Below are positions 1-5,141 of a stretch of 6,210 nucleotides of DNA, piece by piece (position 1 is the first letter of the stretch; every line of letters begins with the position of its first letter). The stretch is from positions 1 to 6,210 of the forward strand of contig DATEYP010000040.1 in assembly GCA_035256085.1 (NCBI GenBank), in the 5' to 3' direction. This DNA comes from UBA6901 sp035256085 (GTDB lineage Bacteria > Pseudomonadota > Gammaproteobacteria > Acidiferrobacterales > UBA6901). The position numbers and the translations under genes were made by a program. The notes under the pieces were generated by a model. The model had not been told where the DNA came from and ran no database searches. It saw only the letters and a program-made list of their open reading frames with translations.

Positions 1-616
1 AAAGCACAACGACCACCGCGCTGGTCGCGGCCATGAACAGCCACGGGCTGACGAACCAGCCGAGCGCCGCGAGGCTGAAGTAAAACGCCCGCAGTCCCTG
101 GTTGAAATCCTTGGAGGCATGGGTCGCCATCTCGGCGGCGCGCCGGGCGAAGGCGTCATCCGGCCCCTTGGGCGCGGCGCCGATCAGCGTTGAGCAATAA
201 TTGAATTGGCGCAACGCCCAGGTGAATTTGAAGAACGCGTAGATAAAGATCGTGCACAGCACGATCAGTTTCAGCTCCCACTGCAGCAGCGTCGTGGTTG
301 CGGCAAATGGCAGCGCGCGCACGATTTCGATCGCCCTGTCCGTGGAGCCGAGGATGGTCAACAGGCCGGCCAGGACCAGCAGCGTGGCCGAGGCAAAGAA
401 CGCGACACCCTGCAACAGGTTGCGCAGGATGTTCACATCCGCCACGCGGTTGTCGCGCAGCAGCATCTGCTGCATCCACTGTTCGCGGTAGGCGTGCATG
501 ACCGCGCGCAGCGACCGGGCGCGGCGCGCGTGCCGGTCTGCATAGACGGTGTAGCCGATCCACAGCACGACAAACCAGACAAGGCTCAGCAGGTCGCTGC
601 CAGGAATATCGATCAT
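1..616 (-). CDS. DUF599 family integral membrane protein (3' end beyond window)
   Basis: Reading the minus strand from the ATG at 616-614 gives 205 open codons that run off the left edge, so the C-terminus is missing. Four hydrophobic stretches lie near residues 8-25, 69-90, 111-134 and 180-205. They suggest an inner-membrane protein with four or more helices. The pattern matches what I know of DUF599: an arginine-rich segment after the first helix (DRHARRARSLR, residues 27-37), then REQWMQQMLLRDNR and a second helix introduced by NILRNLLQG. Family members are usually a little over 220 residues, so only a short tail should be missing. The family's function is unknown. No clear Shine-Dalgarno precedes the ATG. 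The gene follows the PilZ gene in the same direction after a 96-bp gap that holds only a 13-bp palindrome (684-696). The family call is from motif memory, not a search; that the gene is real is much more certain. Confidence 0.85.
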   Translation of the reverse strand, partial: MIDIPGSDLLSLVWFVVLWIGYTVYADRHARRARSLRAVMHAYREQWMQQMLLRDNRVADVNILRNLLQGVAFFASATLLVLAGLLTILGSTDRAIEIVRALPFAATTTLLQWELKLIVLCTIFIYAFFKFTWALRQFNYCSTLIGAAPKGPDDAFARRAAEMATHASKDFNQGLRAFYFSLAALGWFVSPWLFMAATSAVVVVL

Positions 617-712
617 GGCGGGTATGCTTGCAGGGTGCGTGCGCTATCCGGAACATCGCGTCGGGAAACGCGGCGGCGACCTCGCCTGGACCAGGCCCGA
701 CCCCGTTCCGGT

Positions 713-1141
713 TTACACGTTGGCCAGAAACTTGTTGGCATGCTGACTGAACCACTCGACTGCGGCCTGATGGGCATTCATGGCCACGGCGCCTTCCGTG
801 CTGTTCATCTCCTGGTAGGCGCGAATCGCCCGGTGCATTTCAGCAAAACGGGCGCGGCGCACAGTACTCATCTCGACAAACTCGGCTCCGACTGAAAATT
901 TGTCGCGCTGTGGCCGGCACCAGATTACCCTGGCCTTGAGGGTAATGATCGGGTTCTTTTCGGGAACCTCAATCTCGATTCTCTGCCCCAGATGCAATTC
1001 GGTGTCCACGACAAAACAGAATCCGCCCGCACTCAGGTTGGTCATGCTCGCGGATTCGCCCAGAAACCTGGCCCCCTCGGGGCGAACGTTGACAATGTAT
1101 TCCGCAACAATTCGTTCCGCTTCTCTCAGTTCGGTAGACAT
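713..1141 (-). CDS. PilZ-domain protein, putative c-di-GMP receptor
   Basis: This 142-residue soluble protein carries both signature parts of a PilZ domain. An RxxxR motif is at R6-R10, and the NxSxxG motif is at N35-S37-G40 (NLSAGG). In the family these residues grip cyclic di-GMP. The beta-strand pattern continues through IEIEVPEK, ITLKARVIWC and FSVGAEFVEM, ending near residue 98. A helical tail of about 45 residues follows, with no second recognised domain. Single-domain PilZ proteins act as adaptors that pass the c-di-GMP signal to partners controlling motility, pili or exopolysaccharide; the partner here cannot be told. Upstream of the ATG is a G-run (GGGGGG) only 3 bases away, a poor ribosome site. 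The gene lies 103 bp after the FKBP gene in the same direction. With both motifs intact, binding is plausible but not shown. Confidence 0.88.
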   Translation of the reverse strand: MSTELREAERIVAEYIVNVRPEGARFLGESASMTNLSAGGFCFVVDTELHLGQRIEIEVPEKNPIITLKARVIWCRPQRDKFSVGAEFVEMSTVRRARFAEMHRAIRAYQEMNSTEGAVAMNAHQAAVEWFSQHANKFLANV

Positions 1142-1244
1142 TCGCCCCCCATGTTGTTTCTTGTTTTTGAAAGACTGCGCATGAAAACCTATTTCTGTCT
1201 GACGAGCCTCCCGGGCACTGATTACATCTCACGTCCAGCCGGTA

Positions 1245-1934
1245 TTACTGAGCCGGTTTATCGACAGTCAGTAGCTCCACTTCGAAAATGAGCGTGGAAT
1301 TTGGGCCGATCATCGGGCCCGCGCCGCGTTCGCCGTAGGCCAGTTTCGCCGGGATATACAACATCCACTTCGCGCCCTCCTGCATGAGCGGCAGCGCCTC
1401 GGTCCAGCCGGCAATCACCCCCTTGACCGGAAAACTTGCGGGTTGATTGCGTTTATACGAGCTGTCGAACTCGGTGCCATCGATCAGCGTGCCGCGATAG
1501 TTCACCGTCACGGTATCCTCGACCGTGGGCTTCTTTCCCTTGCCCGCCGCAATGACCTTGTACTGCAGGCCGCTGGCCGTGGTCTTGACGCCCTTCGCGC
1601 CCTTGTTCCTGGCCAGGAACGCCTCGCCCGCTTTCAGGTTCATCTCCGGAACCTTGCGGGCGGCTTCCTGTCGCACGTCCGCAAAGCGCTGCTGTATTTC
1701 CTGGTCCGGCAACGCCGGCGCTACGCCGCCGATGGCGTCTTTCAGGCCCTGCGCCGTCGATGCGGCATCCACGTCCGGGAGCTGTCGCTTGAGTGAACGG
1801 CCAATGTCATAGCCGACGCTGTAGCCGTTCTTTTCCATGTCCGTCTTGAGTTCGACCCGCTCGGCGGCGACGCCAGGCAAGGCGACACCGGTGAGCGCGA
1901 CGGCAAATACGGCCAAAACGATTTTCTTGTTCAT
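1245..1934 (-). CDS. Periplasmic FKBP-type peptidyl-prolyl cis-trans isomerase (FkpA/Mip-like)
   Basis: This 229-residue protein has a signal peptide (MNKK, a hydrophobic core, then GVAA near residue 24). A helical N-terminal dimerisation domain covers about residues 27-115, and an FKBP catalytic domain covers about 120-225. The substrate pocket is recognisable: Y146 in VNYRGTLIDGTEFDSS, D157, F168 in the ASFPV segment, V173-I174 and W178 in GVIAGWTEAL, Y200 in LAYGERG, and F217 in LIFEVEL. This is the two-domain layout of the Mip/FkpA/FklB class, which speeds proline isomerisation and chaperones proteins folding in the periplasm. An AGGTGA ribosome site 4 bases upstream fixes the ATG. The leader also contains a dispersed repeat (1951-1991) and a palindrome (1990-2007). 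The gene ends in TAA with no convincing terminator. Domain order and length are normal. I leave out a gene symbol because the sub-branch cannot be decided by eye. Confidence 0.95.
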   Translation of the reverse strand: MNKKIVLAVFAVALTGVALPGVAAERVELKTDMEKNGYSVGYDIGRSLKRQLPDVDAASTAQGLKDAIGGVAPALPDQEIQQRFADVRQEAARKVPEMNLKAGEAFLARNKGAKGVKTTASGLQYKVIAAGKGKKPTVEDTVTVNYRGTLIDGTEFDSSYKRNQPASFPVKGVIAGWTEALPLMQEGAKWMLYIPAKLAYGERGAGPMIGPNSTLIFEVELLTVDKPAQ

Positions 1935-1938
1935 GCAG

Positions 1939-1944
1939 TCACCT
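1939..1944 (-). promoter_or_regulatory. Ribosome binding site of the FKBP gene
   Basis: On the minus strand AGGTGA stands 4 bases before the ATG at 1934. It is the strongest Shine-Dalgarno match in the window. It lies only 6 bases from the edge of the dispersed repeat at 1951, so a transcript starting upstream would carry the repeat as part of its 5' leader. Confidence 0.75.
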
Positions 1945-1950
1945 GATTTT

Positions 1951-1991
1951 CGTTAATCTGCGTTCATCTGCGGCTAAACGCCGTTCTTAGG
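1951..1991 (+). repeat. Dispersed repeat, copy 1 (FKBP leader)
   Basis: These 41 bases match 3922-3961 at 39 of 41 alignment columns. The first 28 bases are identical, then there is one single-base indel and one C/T change. The unit contains tandem decamers, CGTTAATCTG followed by CGTTCATCTG, then CGGCTAAA. A short inverted pair (CGGC and GCCG around TAAAC) occupies its right part. It lies between the FKBP gene and the hydrolase gene, close to the FKBP start codon. It encodes nothing visible and is non-coding on both strands. Confidence 0.85.
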
Positions 1992-2007
1992 ATATTCAAG
2001 AATATCC
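1990..2007. repeat. Perfect 18-bp palindrome GGATATTC-AA-GAATATCC
   Basis: Two 8-base arms are perfectly complementary around a two-base AA spacer. The palindrome begins in the last bases of the dispersed repeat. It lies 55-75 bp upstream of the FKBP start and on the far side of the repeat from the gene. The AT-rich symmetrical shape would suit a dimeric DNA-binding protein or a cruciform. The first 10 bases, GGATATTCAA, recur exactly at 3841-3850 beside another repeat copy, which argues that it belongs to the repeat family rather than to an FKBP-specific operator. No function is shown. Confidence 0.7.
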
Positions 2008-2074
2008 GAAATCGCAGAGAACATCTGCCATGTCCGGCGAACCTGCCACGGACTGTCCGGCCGTGTGATGCACC

Positions 2075-2905
2075 TCAGAACTTCTTTTCCTCGCCAAACT
2101 TCAGATCCAACACCTGGGTCGGACTGCGACCGAGTGCGGCGATGTACTCTTGCGGCGTGCCCTTGAGCCTGGGGTTGGTGCCGTAGTGCATGGGAATGGC
2201 GTACTTGGGTTTGAGGTATTGGCGCGTGGCGTAGGCGGCATCCTTCGGATTCAGCACGAAATGCCCGCCCACCGGAATCAACACCAGGTCCGGCCGGTAG
2301 TAGCTGCCGATGAGGCTCATGTCGCCGAACAGGCCGGTGTCACCCATGTGGTAGATTTTAAAACCGTTCTCGAGCTCGATAATAAACCCGGCCGGCTCAC
2401 CGCCCACGTGCACTTCGGTCTGCCCGCTCTTGGGATTGGTCCACTTGTATTCGGAGCTGTGCTCGGCACGGGTCATGGTGATTTTGATGCCCTCACCGAG
2501 CGGGGTGATCACGCCGCCCTTGTTGAATCGCGGCGACAGTTCGCCGGGCAGTTCGCCGAGAGCCACCAGCGTGTCGTTGAGACCCGCCGGTGCGTACAGC
2601 GGCGCGTTGTGCTGCCTGGCGAGCGCCGGGCCATCGCCCACGTGATCGCCATGCGCATGGGTGACCAGAATCAGGTCCACCTTGCCGAGCCGGGAGAGAT
2701 CTTTTTGTTCAGCGGAAAGCTTGGGATTCTTGCTGATGAACGGGTCGATCAGGATCACCTTGCCGGACACCGAGGTAATCTTGAATGCCGCATGCCCCAG
2801 CCACTGCACCGACACCTGGCCTTTTGTTTTATCCGCCGCCAGCAACAGCGCCGGAAGCAGGCCAAACAGCAACCCGGACCACAACAGTGCACGCCGTAGC
2901 TTCAT
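2075..2905 (-). CDS. Exported metallo-beta-lactamase-fold metal-dependent hydrolase (UPF0173/UlaG-like)
   Basis: This 276-residue protein has a clear N-terminal signal (MKLRR, a long leucine-rich core, LLAA near residue 24), so the mature enzyme is probably periplasmic. The metal-binding set of the fold is complete: HAHGDH at 83-88, H149 in AEHSS, D189 in HMGDTG, and H240 in PMHYGT. The early strands WLGHAAF (H38) and ILIDPF (D54) are typical of the UPF0173/UlaG-like branch, which includes hydrolases of lactones and phosphoesters and many members of unknown substrate. Substrate cannot be read from the sequence. GGAG stands 5 bases before the ATG (2911-2914), which supports the chosen start. 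It is divergent from the lipoprotein gene across about 100 bp and is followed by the FKBP gene after 140 bp. Most cytoplasmic relatives lack a signal peptide, so export is the notable feature. Confidence 0.92.
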   Translation of the reverse strand: MKLRRALLWSGLLFGLLPALLLAADKTKGQVSVQWLGHAAFKITSVSGKVILIDPFISKNPKLSAEQKDLSRLGKVDLILVTHAHGDHVGDGPALARQHNAPLYAPAGLNDTLVALGELPGELSPRFNKGGVITPLGEGIKITMTRAEHSSEYKWTNPKSGQTEVHVGGEPAGFIIELENGFKIYHMGDTGLFGDMSLIGSYYRPDLVLIPVGGHFVLNPKDAAYATRQYLKPKYAIPMHYGTNPRLKGTPQEYIAALGRSPTQVLDLKFGEEKKF

Positions 2906-3007
2906 GTCACGCTCCGTAGTCGTAAGGACCAGCGGCCATTATTCCGTTAAAACGGCGTGGCTGTCACCCCATATAACCGGACCGCCGGGTATGCGACCAT
3001 GGCGGGC

Positions 3008-3490
3008 ATGAACCGCCTGCGCCTGCCGATCGGATTGCTGGGCCTGGTCGTCGCCATGCTGCTGCCAGGCTGCCAGGCGAAACACGCGAGCCCGGAGGCC
3101 GAGGTGCGCGCGCTGATCTACAGCGCGGTGGCCGCAGCCGAACAAAAGAACTTCGGGACGCTGAAGGATATCATTTCGAAACGGTACACAGATGAGCAGG
3201 GGCAGAACAAGCGCGCCATCGAGGCGCTTCTGCGGCTGCATATCCTGCGTAACGAAACCGTCCATGTGTATGCGCACATCCAGTCCGTCACACTGCCGCA
3301 AGCGGATCGCGCCCAGGCCACCGTACTCGTCGCCATGGCCGGCGTGCCGATTGCGTCGGCACAGGATCTGCCTGCCTTGGTCGCTGACCTGAACCGGTTC
3401 GAGATCGAGTTTGCGCGCGAAGGAAGAGTCTGGCGCGTGCAACGCGCCGCCTGGCGACGGGCCGAGCCTGGTGAGTTTCTCGGTTCGTAA
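3008..3490 (+). CDS. Putative lipoprotein with NTF2-like (SnoaL-like) character
   Basis: I start the protein at the ATG at 3008, giving 160 residues, because this places a classic lipoprotein signal at the N-terminus. It begins MNRLRLP, continues with a hydrophobic core, and has the lipobox LPGC with the acylated cysteine at residue 22. The open frame extends upstream to a GTG at 2957 with another ATG at 2999, but those starts would bury the signal behind extra residues. None of the three has a good ribosome site. After the cysteine come a helix with EAEVRALIYSAVAAAEQKN (residues 30-48), a segment IISKRYTDEQG, then beta-rich stretches ending FEIEFAREGRVWRVQRAAW (131-149). This resembles small NTF2-like proteins, where a late strand ends in a W-x-V pattern. 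Residue 23 is Q, not D, so the outer membrane is the expected destination. The function is unknown. Two TAA stops follow in tandem. Confidence 0.8.
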   Translation: MNRLRLPIGLLGLVVAMLLPGCQAKHASPEAEVRALIYSAVAAAEQKNFGTLKDIISKRYTDEQGQNKRAIEALLRLHILRNETVHVYAHIQSVTLPQADRAQATVLVAMAGVPIASAQDLPALVADLNRFEIEFAREGRVWRVQRAAWRRAEPGEFLGS

Positions 3491-3498
3491 TAAAACGT

Positions 3499-3759
3499 CT
3501 ATTTCAGAAGCGGATGGTCCTTCGGCAGTTGTTTTGAGTACCAGATGGCCAGTTTGTGTTTCATGCTGGGTTCCGAAACCTGGTCTTCCGGCAACGGCTG
3601 AATGAGTTTATCGTGGATCAGCAGCCGGTAGATAAAGCGAATTTTCTCGCTGGCCGAATCCGTCGGCTCGAACACCACGGCGCCCCGTTCCACGCCATAC
3701 TTCATGCCGGCGAGAATCGCGGCCTTAACCAGCTCCGCCTCGTGTTTCAGTTTATGCAT
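3499..3759 (-). CDS. Small DUF5062-like conserved protein
   Basis: This is an 86-residue soluble protein. The frame is open from an ATG at 3783, but I prefer the ATG at 3759 because GAGG lies 5 bases before it (3765-3768). That start also gives the N-terminus MHKLKHEAEL seen in this type of protein. Conserved-looking blocks are FEPTDSASEKIRFIYRLL (residues 30-47), DKLIQPLPEDQ (50-60) and MKHKLAIWYSKQLPKDHP (66-83). From memory these match DUF5062, a short gammaproteobacterial family without assigned function. There are no signal peptide, membrane segment, cysteine pairs or known catalytic motif, and it is probably helical. It converges on the lipoprotein gene with 8 bp between stop codons. 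Its upstream region holds the large palindromic repeat shared with yihY. Confidence is high that it is a gene and moderate for the family name. Confidence 0.78.
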   Translation of the reverse strand: MHKLKHEAELVKAAILAGMKYGVERGAVVFEPTDSASEKIRFIYRLLIHDKLIQPLPEDQVSEPSMKHKLAIWYSKQLPKDHPLLK

Positions 3760-3764
3760 GGCGA

Positions 3765-3768
3765 CCTC
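3765..3768 (-). promoter_or_regulatory. Ribosome binding site that decides the start of the DUF5062-like gene
   Basis: GAGG on the minus strand lies 5 bases before the ATG at 3759. The longer alternative start at 3783 has no comparable purine-rich site, so the shorter protein is favoured. Confidence 0.6.
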
Positions 3769-3814
3769 GGTTTGATGACGCATACCGCATCCATTGAACC
3801 TGGAAAAAGCAGTC

Positions 3815-3946
3815 AGCCGCAGATGAACGCAGATAAACGCGGATATTCAATGAACTGCCGGTATTCGCCAGCCCACCAAAAGGGTGAATGGTCGCGGCGC
3901 ATAAACGGCATGATTCATTTGCGTTAATCTGCGTTCATCTGCGGCT
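3815..3946. repeat. Large imperfect palindrome with repeat copies 2 and 3 as outer arms
   Basis: The outer arms, 3815-3840 and 3921-3946, are reverse complements over 26 bases with one mismatch. Symmetry continues inward: AATGAA (3849-3854) pairs with TTCATT (3914-3919). TGCCGGTATTCGCC (3856-3869) pairs with GGCGCATAAACGGCA (3896-3910), allowing small gaps and mismatches. The left arm carries about 8 extra bases, GGATATTC (3841-3848). At the centre CACC (3874-3877) faces GGTG (3883-3886) around AAAAG. The whole could fold as one long interrupted hairpin in RNA or a cruciform in DNA. It lies between the divergent DUF5062-like and yihY genes. There is no open reading frame or transposase in it. 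It resembles a small palindromic repeat element of the REP or MITE kind, but flanking target duplications are not evident. Confidence 0.8.
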
Positions 3947-3961
3947 AAAGCCGTTTTTAGG
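3922..3961 (+). repeat. Dispersed repeat, copy 3 (same orientation as copy 1)
   Basis: These 40 bases are the near-identical partner of 1951-1991 and form the right arm of the palindrome, extending 15 bases past it. The match stops abruptly after TTAGG at both loci, which probably marks one true boundary of the unit. The possible TTG start of the longest yihY frame (3962) lies immediately after it. Confidence 0.85.
3942..3958 (+). terminator. Short terminator-like hairpin at the end of repeat copy 3
   Basis: CGGC (3942-3945) and GCCG (3950-3953) pair around a TAAA tetraloop and are followed directly by five T residues (3954-3958). The stem is only 4 bp, weak for an intrinsic terminator, and no plus-strand gene ends just upstream. 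If active it would cut transcripts entering yihY from the left. The equivalent place in copy 1 has an extra C in the loop and an interrupted T run. Confidence 0.25.
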
Positions 3962-4057
3962 TTGAAGACAGTTCATCATAAACCGCCGCCACGGGAAACA
4001 GGAGAGGCGCTCCAGGATGCAGGGGACAGGCCGTGCGAAACGCCGCATAATCATGCC

Positions 4058-4948
4058 ATGAAGATACTTTCTCCACGAACCCGATACGTACTCGAGCGCC
4101 CGTGGCGATTTGTGGGCCGGGTGGTTGCCGGGTTCCGCGCCAACCAGGGGTTTCTGCTGGCCGGGGCCGTGGCCTATTACACCCTGTTGTCCATTATCCC
4201 GATGTTTGCCCTCATCCTGGTGTTGCTATCGCAATTCAGGGAAACACCGGCGCTGCTTACTGCCCTGCAGGAATACCTGGTACTGGTGGCCCCGGGACAA
4301 GCCGAGGCCCTGGTCGCCCAGATTGGCGTGTTCCTGGAAAACTGGAAGGTGGTCGGCATAACGGGACTGGCGCTGCTGCTGTTCTTCAGTTCTCTGGCGT
4401 TTACCGTTCTGGAAAATGCCATGTCGGTGATCTTCTTCCACCGCGTGGCCGTAAAACGCCGGCATTTTCTGATCTCGGCCATCATTCCCTACTGCTACAT
4501 CTCGCTGCTGGCAGCCGGAATGCTGGTGGTGAACGCCGTCAGCGGCGCGCTGGCCGCGCTCGACACCCGAAGCGTGATCATCATGGGCCGCGTCTGGTCG
4601 CTGGATGGCACCGAGGCTGTACTGCTTTACCTGTTCGGAATCCTCGGCGAGATCGCCCTGCTCACCTCGCTGTACATGGTGATGCCGGTCGGCCGGCTGG
4701 CGCTCCGTCACGCCTTGATCGGCGGGGTAACGGCCGCGCTGTTGTGGGAAATCACCCGGCATATTCTGGTCTGGTACTTCTCGACCCTGTCGCTGGTCAA
4801 TCTGGTATACGGTTCGTTTGCCGCGGCCATTCTCATGCTCCTCAGCCTGGAGGCGGCGGCGATCATTTTGCTGCTCGGCGCACAGGTCATCGCCGAATAC
4901 GAACGCATCGGCTTGCCGCCAACCTCGTCGCACGGGCTGCAAACCTAG
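4058..4948 (+). CDS. yihY: YihY/BrkB family inner-membrane protein
   Basis: Starting at the ATG at 4058 gives 296 residues, close to the usual size of this family. About six membrane helices are visible, near residues 32-57, 98-121, 137-160, 187-210, 216-237 and 248-277. Family landmarks are the first helix with AGAVAYYTLLSIIPM (35-49), the segment FTVLENAMSVIF (115-126), and the last helix entered by VYGSFAAAILMLL (250-262) and leaving through LLLGAQVIAEYER (271-283). The family was once annotated as ribonuclease BN, which proved wrong; its transport or envelope role remains unsettled. The frame is open back to a TTG at 3962, but that adds 32 charged, proline-rich residues unlike the family. 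Neither start has a good ribosome site, so the start is the least certain part. Upstream is the large palindrome; downstream is a 9-bp hairpin. Confidence 0.93.
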   Translation: MKILSPRTRYVLERPWRFVGRVVAGFRANQGFLLAGAVAYYTLLSIIPMFALILVLLSQFRETPALLTALQEYLVLVAPGQAEALVAQIGVFLENWKVVGITGLALLLFFSSLAFTVLENAMSVIFFHRVAVKRRHFLISAIIPYCYISLLAAGMLVVNAVSGALAALDTRSVIIMGRVWSLDGTEAVLLYLFGILGEIALLTSLYMVMPVGRLALRHALIGGVTAALLWEITRHILVWYFSTLSLVNLVYGSFAAAILMLLSLEAAAIILLLGAQVIAEYERIGLPPTSSHGLQT

Positions 4949-4972
4949 CTGCGGCGCGCACTCATCACGTTG

Positions 4973-4997
4973 GCCTCAAACCGGTTGCGTTTGAGGC
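4973..4997. other. Perfect hairpin after yihY, possible transcript end or stabiliser
   Basis: GCCTCAAAC (4973-4981) and GTTTGAGGC (4989-4997) form a 9-bp perfect stem around a 7-base loop. It begins 24 bases after the yihY stop. No T run follows in either direction, so it is not a standard intrinsic terminator. It might protect the 3' end of the message or be a protein site. The remainder of the 193-bp gap up to 5141 shows no other clear element and no strong promoter. Confidence 0.4.
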
Positions 4998-5141
4998 GGG
5001 GTGCCGGATTAGCCCTTTGGTTCAGGCGTCCAGACCGTATTTTTTACCATATCGTCGGGGATAACACCGGAGGCGCTCTGCCGGGGCGGGAATCGAGCTA
5101 TGCTATTTACTGTCTCTCCGATTTAGTATGTTGATCTCACG

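Noticed and set aside
684..696. Palindrome GCCTGG-A-CCAGGC between the PilZ and DUF599 genes
   Set aside because: The 6-bp arms have a one-base spacer, too tight for an RNA hairpin, and there is no T run. It could occur by chance in GC-rich DNA.
156..755. 199-codon minus-strand reading frame
   Set aside because: It overlaps the DUF599 gene and the end of the PilZ gene in another frame. Its arginine- and proline-rich translation has no family resemblance, while the DUF599 frame has clear membrane helices.
2047..2065. Possible terminator after the hydrolase gene (CACGG and CCGTG)
   Set aside because: Only a 5-bp stem with a 9-base loop and no T run on the minus strand, so I do not call it.
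2150..2899. 249-codon plus-strand frame opposite the hydrolase gene
   Set aside because: It is the antisense shadow of a gene whose metal ligands and signal peptide are all intact.
3815..3946. CRISPR array or integron attachment site
   Set aside because: The copies are inverted, not evenly spaced direct repeats with unique spacers, and no cas or integrase gene is present.
4102..5064. 320-codon plus-strand frame overlapping yihY
   Set aside because: It is a shifted shadow of yihY; the translation is rich in G, R, P and H without any domain, as expected from GC-rich out-of-frame reading.
5099..5104. TATGCT as a -10 box for the helical protein gene
   Set aside because: No acceptable -35 hexamer stands 16-18 bases upstream, so the match alone is not enough.
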